Shown here piece by piece: positions 8,939-17,874 of a stretch of 64,000 nt of DNA. How positions within the stretch are numbered: position 1 is the first letter of the stretch; each line of letters begins with the position of its first letter. The notes beneath the pieces were generated by a model. It saw nothing but the letters and a program-made list of their open reading frames with translations. It did not search any database and was not told where the DNA came from. The position numbers and the translations under genes are program-made. Source of the stretch: Corallibacter vietnamensis (GTDB lineage Bacteria; Bacteroidota; Bacteroidia; Flavobacteriales; Flavobacteriaceae); the NCBI RefSeq assembly GCF_039537875.1, contig NZ_BAABBI010000002.1, forward strand, positions 310,001 to 374,000. The letters are read 5' to 3'.

Positions 8939-9403
8939 CTACTGATGATAAGCTGCATTATGAGCTAATGCGTTACCACAGCTACTGCAATTTCCAGCAC
9001 TGCCAGATCCGCCACTACAGCCGTTGTTGCATATATAATGCCAAAGCCCAGCAGCGTTTTGTCCTGAGGATGTGTTTGCAGGCGCAGCAAAAGGACTTGA
9101 TGGTGTATTTGCTGGTGTTGCATTTTGATTGTTGTGATACGCTTGGTTATGCATTAAGATACTTCCGCAAACAGAGCACATTCCTGCTGCATCAGATCCG
9201 CCATTACATCCATTGTTACAGGTGTAATGATATACAATGTTTTTGTTTTTTGTGCTATTAGCCGGTTTTGCCTTGTTAGTCGTTGTTGGCATTGTTGTTT
9301 TTGTGTTCTCTTCTTGAGGAGAAGCCGTTTTAGCGTCGTCCTTGCATGAATAAAAACTTGTTAAACAAAGGCATAATATTATAAGAATTTTAAAATTTTT
9401 CAT
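8939..9403 (-). CDS. lipoprotein with two tandem Zn-ribbon-like Cys/His modules
   Basis: This 154-aa protein has a lipoprotein signal peptide ending at Cys20. The following KDD fits the Lys-(Asp/Glu)2 export signal known to route Bacteroidota lipoproteins to the cell surface. After a Thr/Asn/Pro/Lys linker there are two copies of one module, residues 58-90 and 121-153, each with the spacing C-x3-C-x9-C-x2-C-x5-H-x4-H. The modules recall heavy-metal-binding ribbons of the YHS/HMBD type but differ in spacing. Metal binding (Zn or another thiophilic metal) is inferred. No operon partner is present. Confidence is high that the gene is real and low for function. Confidence 0.75.
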   Translation of the reverse strand: MKNFKILIILCLCLTSFYSCKDDAKTASPQEENTKTTMPTTTNKAKPANSTKNKNIVYHYTCNNGCNGGSDAAGMCSVCGSILMHNQAYHNNQNATPANTPSSPFAAPANTSSGQNAAGLWHYICNNGCSGGSGSAGNCSSCGNALAHNAAYHQ

Positions 9404-9466
9404 GATGCTAATTTTTGTGAGCAGAAATATAACACTTATTTTTCAACTTACGTTTTTAAAAGATGA

Positions 9467-10042
9467 TTAGTAATTATTTAAAAAATCAACCAATTTAGAA
9501 ACTGCTTTTCCGCGATGTCCAATGCGGTTTTTTTCTTCTAAAGTGATTTCAGCAAAAGTTTGTGTGTTGTCTTCAGCTTTGAAAATAGGATCATAACCAA
9601 AACCTTGGCTGCCTGATTTGGTTTGTGTGATAGATCCTTTACAAATGCCAGTAAAAATTTCTAGTTTGCCATTAAGGTGTAGCGCAATAACAGTTTTAAA
9701 TTGTGCGCTTCTATCATTTTTATTTTCTAAATGGTGAAGTAGTTTATCCATGTTGTCATTTGCGTCACGTTGAGGTCCAGCATAGCGAGCAGAAAATACG
9801 CCAGGTTCTCCATTTAAAGCATTTACTTCAAGACCTGTGTCGTCAGCAAAGCAATCATAACCATAATGAGTTTTTACATATTCGGCTTTTTGTATAGCAT
9901 TGCCTTCAATAGTATTTTGGGTTTCAGGGATATCTTCATTACAACCTATGTCTTTAAGGCTTAAAAGGGTAATTGTTTCAGGAATTAACTTTTGAACTTC
10001 TTTAAGTTTGTTGAGGTTGTTAGTAGCGAAAACTAGTTGCAT
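9467..10042 (-). CDS. rdgB: non-canonical purine NTP pyrophosphatase (dITP/XTP), RdgB/HAM1 family
   Basis: This is a 191-aa cytoplasmic enzyme that hydrolyses ITP, dITP and XTP to monophosphates, keeping deaminated purines out of DNA and RNA. The N-terminus LVFATNNLNKLKEVQKL carries the substrate-binding T/S-N-N-x-x-K motif. FADDTGLEVNALNGEPG holds the catalytic Asp, YDPIF and the C-terminal HRGKA complete the family signature, and the length is typical. It is divergent from the DUF4421-like gene with 46 bp between starts. Confidence 0.95.
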   Translation of the reverse strand: MQLVFATNNLNKLKEVQKLIPETITLLSLKDIGCNEDIPETQNTIEGNAIQKAEYVKTHYGYDCFADDTGLEVNALNGEPGVFSARYAGPQRDANDNMDKLLHHLENKNDRSAQFKTVIALHLNGKLEIFTGICKGSITQTKSGSQGFGYDPIFKAEDNTQTFAEITLEEKNRIGHRGKAVSKLVDFLNNY

Positions 10043-10088
10043 TTTGTTGTAATTAATGTATTTTTAGCGTTTAACAAAATTAGTTTAA

Positions 10089-11108
10089 ATGATATTTAAA
10101 ACGGGCAGATGTTCTATAAAAGTTATTAAAAGTCGTTGGGTTTTATTGATGTTTCTTTTTTTAGTAGCGCATGCTCAAAGCCAAACACTAGAGTCTAAAG
10201 ATTCTTTAAGTCTTCTTCAAAAAATAGACAGAACGTTTATAGATCGTGATTTGTCAAATTACTCACTACGTGTTTTTACAAATTATAAAGCCAAGGTTTT
10301 TAAAATAAAAGATGATAATTCTAAATCTAGATATGTGCCAAATAATAGATATGGTATAGGTTTAGGGTTTGCTAATAGTAAAATGTTAATTGATTTAGCG
10401 TTTAACATTAAAAGCAAAAAAAACAATGCAACTAGGCGTTTTGACTTGCAAGGAACCACCATATTAGGAAAACATAATTATGTTAATTTTTATATTCAGT
10501 CTTATAAAGGGTTTTTAGTGAAAAATGATTTTGGAGCGCCAACAGTTTTTAGTCCCGATGTAAAATCACTAACAATAGGTTTTAATTACTTATATACCTT
10601 ATCAGAAATAGAGTTTTCTTACGCACTATTAAAAGCGGGTTTAGCCAAAAAAAATAAAACGGTTTACTTTACTGGAGGTTTAGGAACATTTGCTGTGTTT
10701 GATTACTTTTCATCTGATGGCAATGTCATACCAGAAAGTAATTATGGGTTTTACAACAGTCAAGCTCAAATAAAACGTTACAATAGTGCTGCTATAGGTG
10801 TTTTAGGAGGGCTTTTGGGCGTGTTTATTTTGCCTAAAAACATTGTGCTTTCTTGTAATGTAATGCCAGGTATTGCCTTAATGAACAAAAAAGTAGAGCT
10901 ACAGCACGATAGTTACAGACCGTCAAATCCTATGTTATATAAGTTTGATTTTTCACTGGCAGTCAATTATAATATAGATAGGTTTTATGTAAATGTATCT
11001 TACGGAAACGGTGTTTACTCTACAGATTTAGACTTTGATAACCGCTACCTTTTTAATCTTTCTAATGCAAAACTAGCAGTTGGTTATAGATTGAAAGTGA
11101 AAAAATAA
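10089..11108 (+). CDS. DUF4421-like outer-membrane protein
   Basis: This is a 339-aa exported protein of unknown function. A hydrophobic signal segment (VLLMFLFLVAHAQSQ) ends near residue 32. The rest is rich in alternating beta strands with aromatic ends (for example RYVPNNRYGIGLGFANSKM near residues 82-100 and KFDFSLAVNYNIDRFYVNV near 285-305), and it ends in a barrel-like strand GYRLKVKK. The pattern recalls the DUF4421 family of Bacteroidota beta-barrels. It probably sits in the outer membrane. The family assignment is from memory of motifs and tentative. Confidence 0.6.
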   Translation: MIFKTGRCSIKVIKSRWVLLMFLFLVAHAQSQTLESKDSLSLLQKIDRTFIDRDLSNYSLRVFTNYKAKVFKIKDDNSKSRYVPNNRYGIGLGFANSKMLIDLAFNIKSKKNNATRRFDLQGTTILGKHNYVNFYIQSYKGFLVKNDFGAPTVFSPDVKSLTIGFNYLYTLSEIEFSYALLKAGLAKKNKTVYFTGGLGTFAVFDYFSSDGNVIPESNYGFYNSQAQIKRYNSAAIGVLGGLLGVFILPKNIVLSCNVMPGIALMNKKVELQHDSYRPSNPMLYKFDFSLAVNYNIDRFYVNVSYGNGVYSTDLDFDNRYLFNLSNAKLAVGYRLKVKK

Positions 11109-11220
11109 TGTGAATCTTACCAATATTTTTTTTGTTAATTGATGATTAAAATCAGCTTTTTAATACCCTTTTTTAGTTATCTTTATAAGACAAGATTATA
11201 GAACTTAAAACTTTAATGTT

Positions 11221-11520
11221 ATGACAGTAAAAATAAGATACGTAAATATGGATTCTAGTGATGCTTTATCACAATATACCAATGATAAATTAGAAAAACT
11301 AGCTGATAAGTATGAGTGGTTGATAAACTGTGATGTAGCATTCAAAATAGATAATAACCAAAAAGAACAGGGTAAAATTTGTAATATGGAATTGAGTTTG
11401 CCAGGTCCTAGAATTTTTGCGACTTCAAATGAGAAAAATTTTGAAATGGCTGTTAAGGAAACAATCAATGATTTAGACAAACAGCTTAAAAAACGAAAGC
11501 ATACTTTTTCTGTAAAATAA
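11221..11520 (+). CDS. hpf: ribosome hibernation-promoting factor, short HPF/RaiA family
   Basis: This is a 99-aa protein of the HPF/YfiA fold, which binds the 30S A and P sites in stationary phase and blocks translation. It has the beta-alpha-beta-beta-beta-alpha pattern (VKIRYVNMDSSDALSQYTND, then a CDVAFKID strand, a CNMELSLPGPRIFA strand and a C-terminal helix FEMAVKETINDLDKQLKKRK). There is no C-terminal dimerisation domain, so it is the short type. A TATCTTTA box at about 11178-11185 is a near match to the -7 consensus. It converges with rlmH two bases away. Confidence 0.85.
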   Translation: MTVKIRYVNMDSSDALSQYTNDKLEKLADKYEWLINCDVAFKIDNNQKEQGKICNMELSLPGPRIFATSNEKNFEMAVKETINDLDKQLKKRKHTFSVK

Positions 11521-11522
11521 TA

Positions 11523-11996
11523 TCATCTATGATGATAAGGCTCATTGCGTAAAATAGTAAAACCTCTATATAGTTGTTCTATTATAAATAAGCGAATCAT
11601 CTGATGAGAAAACGTCATTTTAGATAGTGATATTTTCCCTTGAGATTTATTGTAAACATCCTCTGAAAACCCATAAGGACCGCCAATAACAAACACTAAT
11701 TGTTTAATGCCGGAATTCATGTGCTTTTGGAGGTAGTTTGCAAAAGCAACAGAGTCATATTGCTTGCCATTTTCATCAAGTAAAATAAGTGTGTCAGTAG
11801 CGTTTAGTTTGCTTAAAATAAGCTCACCTTCTTTTTGTTTTTGTTGAGCTTCGCTTAAGTTTTTAGAATTTTTAATATCAGGGATAATTTCAAATTCAAA
11901 CTTTATATAAAAACCCAATCGCTTTTGGTAATCATCAATTAATGATTGCAATTGTTTATTATCGGTTTTACCTATGGCAAGTAGTTTTATAGTCAT
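11523..11996 (-). CDS. rlmH: 23S rRNA (pseudouridine1915-N3)-methyltransferase RlmH
   Basis: This is a 157-aa SPOUT methyltransferase that methylates pseudouridine 1915 in helix 69 of 23S rRNA in the assembled ribosome. The family signatures are clear: LLDENGKQYDS, FVIGGPYGFSEDV in the SAM knot, LSKMTFSHQMIRLFIIEQLYR and the conserved C-terminal end EPYHHR. The length is typical of the family. Confidence 0.95.
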   Translation of the reverse strand: MTIKLLAIGKTDNKQLQSLIDDYQKRLGFYIKFEFEIIPDIKNSKNLSEAQQKQKEGELILSKLNATDTLILLDENGKQYDSVAFANYLQKHMNSGIKQLVFVIGGPYGFSEDVYNKSQGKISLSKMTFSHQMIRLFIIEQLYRGFTILRNEPYHHR

Positions 11997-12084
11997 GCTT
12001 CAAATGTACAATTTACTTTTAATTTTTTGAGAGGCATTCTATATTCAAAAATCTATTCCTATTTTTACATTAAATATTTATGTT

Positions 12085-12942
12085 ATGATAAGTCAAGAAC
12101 AATTTGATACCGAAATAGAATTAATAATTACGAACGCTATTAGGGAAGATGTAGGAGATGGTGATCACAGTTCACTAGCTTGTATTCCTGCTGACGCTAT
12201 AGGTAAAGCTAAACTTTTAGTAAAAGATAATGGAATAATAGCGGGTGTTGAGTTTGCAAAAAAAGTGTTTAAATATGTTGACAAGCAACTTAAAATAAAA
12301 ACCTTTATAAATGATGGACATAGTGTAAAGAATGGTGATATTGTATTTTATGTTGAAGGACCATCACAATCTATCTTAAAAGCAGAGCGATTGGTGCTTA
12401 ATGCTATGCAACGTATGAGTGCAATTGCAACAAAAACACGCAAGTTTGTAGACCTTTTAGAAGGTACCGATACTAAAATTTTAGACACAAGAAAAACAAC
12501 ACCAGGTATTCGTGCTTTAGAAAAATGGGCTGTGAAAATTGGTGGAGGCGAAAATCACAGATTTGCATTGTATGATATGATTATGTTAAAAGATAATCAT
12601 ATAGATTTTGCAGGAGGCGTAACAAAAGCAATAGAAAAAACAAAGCAATATTTACAAGACACTAATCGAGACCTAAAAATTATTGTTGAAGCAAGAAACC
12701 TTGATGAAATTCAAGAAATATTAAATACAGATGGTGTTTACCGTATTTTAATAGACAATTTTAATTTTGAAGATACCAGAAAAGCGGTAAAGCTGATAGG
12801 TGATAAATGTCTAACAGAATCTTCAGGAGGTATTAATGAAAAAACAATTAGACAATATGCAGAATGCGGCGTAGATTTTATTTCTTCAGGAGCTTTAACA
12901 CACTCTGTTTATAATATGGATTTAAGCTTAAAAGCAGTTTAA
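12085..12942 (+). CDS. nadC: nicotinate-nucleotide pyrophosphorylase (carboxylating)
   Basis: This is a 285-aa quinolinate phosphoribosyltransferase, which makes nicotinate mononucleotide from quinolinate and PRPP in de novo NAD synthesis. Family motifs are EDVGDGDHSS near the N-terminus, ERLVLNAMQRMSAIAT, ILDTRKTTPGIRALEKWAV, GGGENHRFALYDMIMLKDNH and the C-terminal ESSGGINE/ISSGALTHSV segments. It lies two bases before the YihY gene, and that gene lies three bases before priA, so the three are probably cotranscribed. No nadA or nadB is present in the window. Confidence 0.96.
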   Translation: MISQEQFDTEIELIITNAIREDVGDGDHSSLACIPADAIGKAKLLVKDNGIIAGVEFAKKVFKYVDKQLKIKTFINDGHSVKNGDIVFYVEGPSQSILKAERLVLNAMQRMSAIATKTRKFVDLLEGTDTKILDTRKTTPGIRALEKWAVKIGGGENHRFALYDMIMLKDNHIDFAGGVTKAIEKTKQYLQDTNRDLKIIVEARNLDEIQEILNTDGVYRILIDNFNFEDTRKAVKLIGDKCLTESSGGINEKTIRQYAECGVDFISSGALTHSVYNMDLSLKAV

Positions 12943-12944
12943 AT

Positions 12945-13874
12945 ATGTCTAAACCCATAGAAGATAAACTTGATAAAATACCTGTAATAAACCTGTTGGT
13001 TAAGTTTTTAAAAAAAATTAAACTTCCAGCATTAGAGGGTTTATCATTATATGATCTTCTTGAGCTTTATATAACAGGCGTTATTAAAGGTGCGTTAACT
13101 ACTAGAGCAAGTGCTATTGCTTTTAGTTTTTTTACAGCTATTTTTCCTTTTTTGTTGTTTGTTCTTATTGTTATTCCGTATATCCCAATAGATGATTTTA
13201 AAATTAAATTTTTAGAATTTCTAAATTCTTTTTTACCACCAAGTACTTCCGAGTTTTTCTTTACTAATATTTTTGAAAATATTGATAACACACAACGTGG
13301 TGGTTTATTATCGTCAGTTTTAATAGTGTCTATTGCATTAATGGCTAATGGAATAAGTGCTATTTTTTCAGGATTTGAGAATTCTTACCACGAGCAGCTT
13401 ACACGCAGTATTGTCCGTCAGTATTTATATGCTTTGGGCGTTGCACTAATTTTAGCATTCTTATCAATATTAACGGTTTTGGTTTTTGGGTATTTTCAAA
13501 TTTATGTTATTGATAATTTACAAACTCATGGTTATGTTAATGAAACAAGTTCACAAACATGGGTTATGTTAGCTAAATATGGCTTTTTTGTGCTCATGGT
13601 ATATCTGGCAACAGCAACTTTGTATTACTTTGGAACAAAAGAAGGTAGAGAGTCGAAATTCTTTTCAGTAGGTGCTTTATTTACCACCTTGTTAATAATT
13701 TTAACCTCATATTTATTTGGTATTTACATAGAAAATTTCTCAAAATATAATGAGCTTTATGGCTCTATTGGCGCTTTATTAATCTTGCTTTTCTATCTTT
13801 GGCTTAACTCAAACATTCTACTTTTAGGTTATGAGTTAAATGCGTCATTAAATCGTTTAAAGAAAAGCTTTTAA
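12945..13874 (+). CDS. YihY/BrkB family inner-membrane protein
   Basis: This is a 309-aa polytopic membrane protein with about six hydrophobic segments, among them AIAFSFFTAIFPFLLFVLIV, ALGVALILAFLSILTVLVFG, FVLMVYLATATLYYF and the C-terminal LYGSIGALLILLFYLWLNSN. The TTRASAIAFSFFTAIFP and GSIGALLILLFYLW segments are characteristic of the YihY (formerly RNase BN) family, whose transport or envelope role is unresolved. The older RNase BN label should not be used. It is embedded between nadC and priA. Confidence 0.88.
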   Translation: MSKPIEDKLDKIPVINLLVKFLKKIKLPALEGLSLYDLLELYITGVIKGALTTRASAIAFSFFTAIFPFLLFVLIVIPYIPIDDFKIKFLEFLNSFLPPSTSEFFFTNIFENIDNTQRGGLLSSVLIVSIALMANGISAIFSGFENSYHEQLTRSIVRQYLYALGVALILAFLSILTVLVFGYFQIYVIDNLQTHGYVNETSSQTWVMLAKYGFFVLMVYLATATLYYFGTKEGRESKFFSVGALFTTLLIILTSYLFGIYIENFSKYNELYGSIGALLILLFYLWLNSNILLLGYELNASLNRLKKSF

Positions 13875-13877
13875 AGT

Positions 13878-16331
13878 ATGTCACACTTTATAGATGTTGT
13901 TTTACCAATTCCTCTGGAAAAGCTTTTTACGTATCGTATTTCTAAAGCTGAATCAGAATTTCTTCAAGTAGGAATGCGCGTCTCTGTACCTTTCGGAAAG
14001 AGTAAAATTTACACAGCAATAGTATGTCGTATTCATGAGCAAGAGCCTATTATTTATGAAGCAAAAGATATTCACCAAATTTTAGATGATACGCCTTTAG
14101 TAACGAAACATCAGCTAGCACATTGGCAATGGATTTCTAAATATTATATGTGTACAGTAGGCGAAGTAATGCGTGCTGCATTGCCAAGTGCTTTTATTTT
14201 AGAGAGTGAAACCATAATTAGTAAAAATACGTCTACAGTTATAAGTGATGAAAATTTAAAAGATGATGAATTTTTGGTTTATGAAGCATTGCATCATCAA
14301 TCATCATTAAAAGTACACGATATAGCCAGTATTTTAGATAAAAAACATGTGCTACCTGTAATAAAACGACTTTTAGAAAAAGAAGCAATTTCTATTCAGG
14401 AAGAAGTATATGAAAAATACAAGCCTAAACTAGTACGTTATGTAAAGTTGCATGCAAATCATGCATCTCAAGAAAACCTTCAGGTGTTGTTGGATGAATT
14501 GCGTAGAGCACATAAACAACGAGAAGTCGTAATGACGCTATTTTCTATGTCAGCAAAAACCAAAAAACCTGTAAAGGTTTCGGAGTTAATAGAAGAAAGC
14601 CAAGCATCATCAGCAATTGTAAAAACACTTATTGATAAAGGTATTTTAGAAGCGTATTATATTCAGCATGATCGTGTTGAGTATTCAGGAGGAGATGATG
14701 AAGCGTCAAAAGCATTAAGTAAACCTCAAGATGTAGCCTTAAGTGAGATAAAAGAATCATTCAAAACACATGATATTACATTACTTCACGGTGTTACTTC
14801 ATCTGGTAAAACCGAAATTTATGTAAAACTAATAGAGGATGTGTTAGCAAGCGGAAAGCAAGTACTGTATTTAGTGCCAGAAATAGCCTTAACAACCCAA
14901 TTAGTTAACAGACTACAAGATTACTTTAGTGAAAAAGTAGCGGTGTTTCATTCTAAATACTCAACGCATGAGCGTGTTGAGGTTTGGCATAATATTTTTC
15001 AGAATACTACAAAAGCCCAAGTAGTTTTAGGCGCAAGATCATCTATTTTATTGCCTTTTCAAGATTTAGGATTAGTTATTATAGATGAAGAACATGAAAC
15101 ATCATATAAGCAATTTGATCCAGCACCACGTTATCACGCACGCGACGCTGCTATTATTTTAGCCAATATTTTTAAAGCCAAAACCCTTTTAGGGTCTGCA
15201 ACACCAAGTTTAGAAAGCTATTACAATGCAAAACAAGGAAAGTATGGCTTGGTAGAACTTACTACGCGTTATAACAATGTAATGATGCCAGATATAGAGC
15301 TGGTAGATATTAAAGATAAGCATAAACGTAAGCGAATGAAAGGTCATTTTAGTGACCGATTAATAGCAGAGATGACAGAAACATTAGAAGAAGGTCAGCA
15401 AATTATTTTATTTCAAAATAGACGCGGCTTTTCTCCTATTATAGAATGCCATACATGTGGTCATTCACCGCAATGTCCTAATTGTGATGTTAGCTTAACT
15501 TACCATCAATACCGTGATCAATTACGATGTCATTATTGCGGCTACAATACAGTAATGCTTAAAAAATGTGATGCCTGTGGAGGCAACGATTTAGATACTA
15601 AAGGTTTTGGTACCGAGCAAGTAGAGAAGGAGGTGAGCGCTTTGTTTCCGGAACATAAAGTTGCTAGAATGGATTTAGATACTACACGAGGCAAATATGG
15701 ATATGAAAAAATTATAACTGCATTTGAGCAGCAAGAAATAGACATTTTGGTAGGAACTCAAATGTTAACTAAAGGATTAGACTTTAGGCATGTAAAGCTA
15801 GTAGGGATTATGAATGCTGATAATATGCTTAATTTTCCTGACTTTAGAGCGCATGAGCGTAGTTTTCAATTAATGATGCAGGTGTCCGGACGTGCAGGTA
15901 GAACAGATACTAGAGGAAAAGTTTTAATACAAACATACAATCCGCATCATCAAATTTTACAGCAAGTGTCTACTAATAATTTTGCTGAAATGTTTAAAGA
16001 ACAAATGGATGAGCGTCATAATTTTAAATATCCGCCTGTTTATAGGTTGATTAAAATTACCATAAAGCATAAGGATTATAACCGCGTAAATGTGGGAGCT
16101 GCATGGTTTGCTAAATCATTAAGGCAAGTATTTGATGATTTAGTATTAGGTCCGGAATTTCCTCCTGTAGCACGAATTCGAAATCAGTACCATAAGCACA
16201 TATTAGTAAAAATGAAGCCAAAGCAATCTATAGTAAAAACAAAAGAAGCTATTGATAAAATAAACAATAGCTTCTCTAGTATAAAAGATTTTCGTGCGTT
16301 ACGCGTAATTATAAATGTAGATAATTATTAA
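13878..16331 (+). CDS. priA: primosomal protein N', replication-restart helicase PriA
   Basis: This 817-aa superfamily 2 helicase recognises stalled or recombined forks and reloads the replicative helicase. The N-terminal 3'-DNA-binding domain is present (residues 1-100). Walker A GVTSSGKTE is at about 304-312 and the DEAH-type box appears as DEEH. RYHARDAA follows, then eight cysteines in two pairs of pairs (CHTCGHSPQCPNC and CHYCGYNTVMLKKCDACGG) forming the two-zinc subdomain. QMLTKGLDF and VSGRAGR complete the C-terminal helicase lobe. The length is normal. The 3' end overlaps the convergent regulator gene by four bases. Confidence 0.96.
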   Translation: MSHFIDVVLPIPLEKLFTYRISKAESEFLQVGMRVSVPFGKSKIYTAIVCRIHEQEPIIYEAKDIHQILDDTPLVTKHQLAHWQWISKYYMCTVGEVMRAALPSAFILESETIISKNTSTVISDENLKDDEFLVYEALHHQSSLKVHDIASILDKKHVLPVIKRLLEKEAISIQEEVYEKYKPKLVRYVKLHANHASQENLQVLLDELRRAHKQREVVMTLFSMSAKTKKPVKVSELIEESQASSAIVKTLIDKGILEAYYIQHDRVEYSGGDDEASKALSKPQDVALSEIKESFKTHDITLLHGVTSSGKTEIYVKLIEDVLASGKQVLYLVPEIALTTQLVNRLQDYFSEKVAVFHSKYSTHERVEVWHNIFQNTTKAQVVLGARSSILLPFQDLGLVIIDEEHETSYKQFDPAPRYHARDAAIILANIFKAKTLLGSATPSLESYYNAKQGKYGLVELTTRYNNVMMPDIELVDIKDKHKRKRMKGHFSDRLIAEMTETLEEGQQIILFQNRRGFSPIIECHTCGHSPQCPNCDVSLTYHQYRDQLRCHYCGYNTVMLKKCDACGGNDLDTKGFGTEQVEKEVSALFPEHKVARMDLDTTRGKYGYEKIITAFEQQEIDILVGTQMLTKGLDFRHVKLVGIMNADNMLNFPDFRAHERSFQLMMQVSGRAGRTDTRGKVLIQTYNPHHQILQQVSTNNFAEMFKEQMDERHNFKYPPVYRLIKITIKHKDYNRVNVGAAWFAKSLRQVFDDLVLGPEFPPVARIRNQYHKHILVKMKPKQSIVKTKEAIDKINNSFSSIKDFRALRVIINVDNY

Positions 16332-17023
16332 ATGTTATTTAAAGCATCTACAAGTTGTGTCTTTTTATTTCTACTTAAAGGAATTTCGTAAGAACCAACT
16401 TCTACGTTTTTACTGTTAAATCTGTCAATTTTATCTAGATTAACAATGTAAGATTTGTGAATTCTTAAAAACTTACCTTCAGGTAATTCGGCTTCAAAAG
16501 CTTTCATAGTAGATAATACAACAAGGCTTGTTTCTTCAGTAACAAGTTTTACATAATCACCAAGAGCTTCAATCCACTTAATGTCCTTAATATATACTTT
16601 ACGTTTTTTAAGGTTACTTTTTACAAAAATGTGTTCACCTTCAGTTTCGTTAAAGTCTAATTTAAGTTTGTGTTGTTCTACGGCTTTGTCAACAGCTGTA
16701 TTAAAACGTTCTTTTGTAATAGGCTTGTGCAAATAATCAGTAGCATCATAATTAAATGCTTTAAAGGCGTATTCGGTTTTACCGGTTACAAAAATAATTT
16801 GAGGCTTGTTGTTTAAAACATCTAACAATTCAAATCCATTAAGAACAGGCATTTCAATATCTAAAAAGATTAAATCTACTTTATGAGTATTTAAGCCATT
16901 TTTAGTTTCTAATGCACTGTTATACTCAGCTATTAAGTTAAGAGAAGGGTGGTTTTCAATTAACTTGACAATTGAAAGACGTTGTATCGCTGAGTCGTCT
17001 ACTACTACACAGTTTAATGTCAT
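16328..17023 (-). CDS. LytTR-family response regulator
   Basis: This is a 231-aa two-component regulator. The receiver domain (1-120) has the acidic pair D9/D10, phosphoacceptor D55 in FLDIEMP, T80 and K100 in HKP. The LytTR DNA-binding domain spans about 128-231 (HIFVKSNLKKRKVYIKDIKW, then LRIHKSYIVNLDKI). LytTR proteins usually bind imperfect direct repeats about two helical turns apart. No kinase gene is adjacent, so it is an orphan in this window. Upstream (17024-17221) is the divergent ribosomal protein operon. Confidence 0.92.
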   Translation of the reverse strand: MTLNCVVVDDSAIQRLSIVKLIENHPSLNLIAEYNSALETKNGLNTHKVDLIFLDIEMPVLNGFELLDVLNNKPQIIFVTGKTEYAFKAFNYDATDYLHKPITKERFNTAVDKAVEQHKLKLDFNETEGEHIFVKSNLKKRKVYIKDIKWIEALGDYVKLVTEETSLVVLSTMKAFEAELPEGKFLRIHKSYIVNLDKIDRFNSKNVEVGSYEIPLSRNKKTQLVDALNNI

Positions 17024-17159
17024 AACATTTCATTATTTCGGTTAAGATATCGACAATAGTACGAAATTTTCGGATAAAAACCAAAAAACACCGACAAAAC
17101 GTTGTTTTTAACATATTTTTAACGGTAAATATCTTAAAAAGAAGAATGTTGCAATATAG

Positions 17160-17190
17160 TTGTGAAATATAAATAAAATAATTATTTTTG
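17160..17190 (+). promoter_or_regulatory. promoter of rpsF-rpsR-rplI
   Basis: TTG at 17160-17162 is separated by 20 bases from TATTTTTG at 17183-17190. This fits the Bacteroidota housekeeping promoter (TTG, about 19 bases, TAnnTTTG). Transcription would start near 17197, giving a leader of about 25 nt. Confidence 0.65.
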
Positions 17191-17221
17191 CAGCCATTTT
17201 TAACAATAAAAAAGATTTTTT

Positions 17222-17560
17222 ATGAATCATTATGAAACTGTTTTCATCTTAAATCCCGTTTTATCTGAAACACAGATAAAGGAAACAGTAAAGAAATACG
17301 AAGATTTTCTTGTTTCTAAAGGAGCGAAGATGATAGCCAAAGAAGATTGGGGCTTAAAAAAATTAGCTTACCCAATTCAAAACAAGAAAAGTGGTTTCTA
17401 TCACTTATTTGAGTACACTGTAGATGGAGAAGTAATTACTCCTCTAGAAGTAGAGTTTAGACGTGACGAGCGTTTTATGCGTTACTTGACTGTAAAGCTT
17501 GACAAGCATGCAATTGCTTGGGCAGAGAAAAGAAGAGAAAGAAACAAACAAAAAGCGTAA
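17222..17560 (+). CDS. rpsF: 30S ribosomal protein S6
   Basis: This 112-aa protein starts MNHYETVFILNPVLSE, the standard S6 N-terminus, and contains KKLAYPIQNKKSGFYHLFEY and RFMRYLTVKLDK. S6 pairs with S18 in the platform of the small subunit. It is the first gene of the rpsF-rpsR-rplI operon. The basic C-terminal tail is short. Confidence 0.97.
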   Translation: MNHYETVFILNPVLSETQIKETVKKYEDFLVSKGAKMIAKEDWGLKKLAYPIQNKKSGFYHLFEYTVDGEVITPLEVEFRRDERFMRYLTVKLDKHAIAWAEKRRERNKQKA

Positions 17561-17562
17561 TT

Positions 17563-17859
17563 ATGTCATCTATAGAACAACAAGCAAAAGGAAAGAAAGA
17601 CGGAGAAATTAGATATTTAACTCCGCTTAATATTGAAACAAACAAGACAAAAAAGTATTGTCGTTTCAAGAAATCTGGAATCAAGTATGTTGATTATAAA
17701 GATCCAGACTTCTTATTAAAGTTTGTAAACGAGCAAGGTAAAATTTTACCACGTCGTTTAACAGGAACTTCTTTAAAATACCAAAGAAAAGTATCTGTAG
17801 CTGTAAAAAGAGCACGTCATTTAGCATTAATGCCTTACGTAGCAGATTTATTAAAATAA
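17563..17859 (+). CDS. rpsR: 30S ribosomal protein S18
   Basis: This is a 98-aa S18 with the core segment KKYCRFKKSGIKYVDYKDP, then GKILPRRLTGTSLKYQRKV and VKRARHLALMPYV. The reading frame is open further upstream to 17518 inside rpsF, but the ATG at 17563, two bases after the rpsF stop, is the expected start. It binds the central domain of 16S rRNA together with S6. Confidence 0.97.
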   Translation: MSSIEQQAKGKKDGEIRYLTPLNIETNKTKKYCRFKKSGIKYVDYKDPDFLLKFVNEQGKILPRRLTGTSLKYQRKVSVAVKRARHLALMPYVADLLK

Positions 17860-17874
17860 CATAATACTATAACA

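Noticed and set aside
12945..13874. RNase BN annotation for the YihY protein
   Set aside because: The RNase BN activity was reassigned to another gene; the sequence shows only a membrane protein family of unresolved role.
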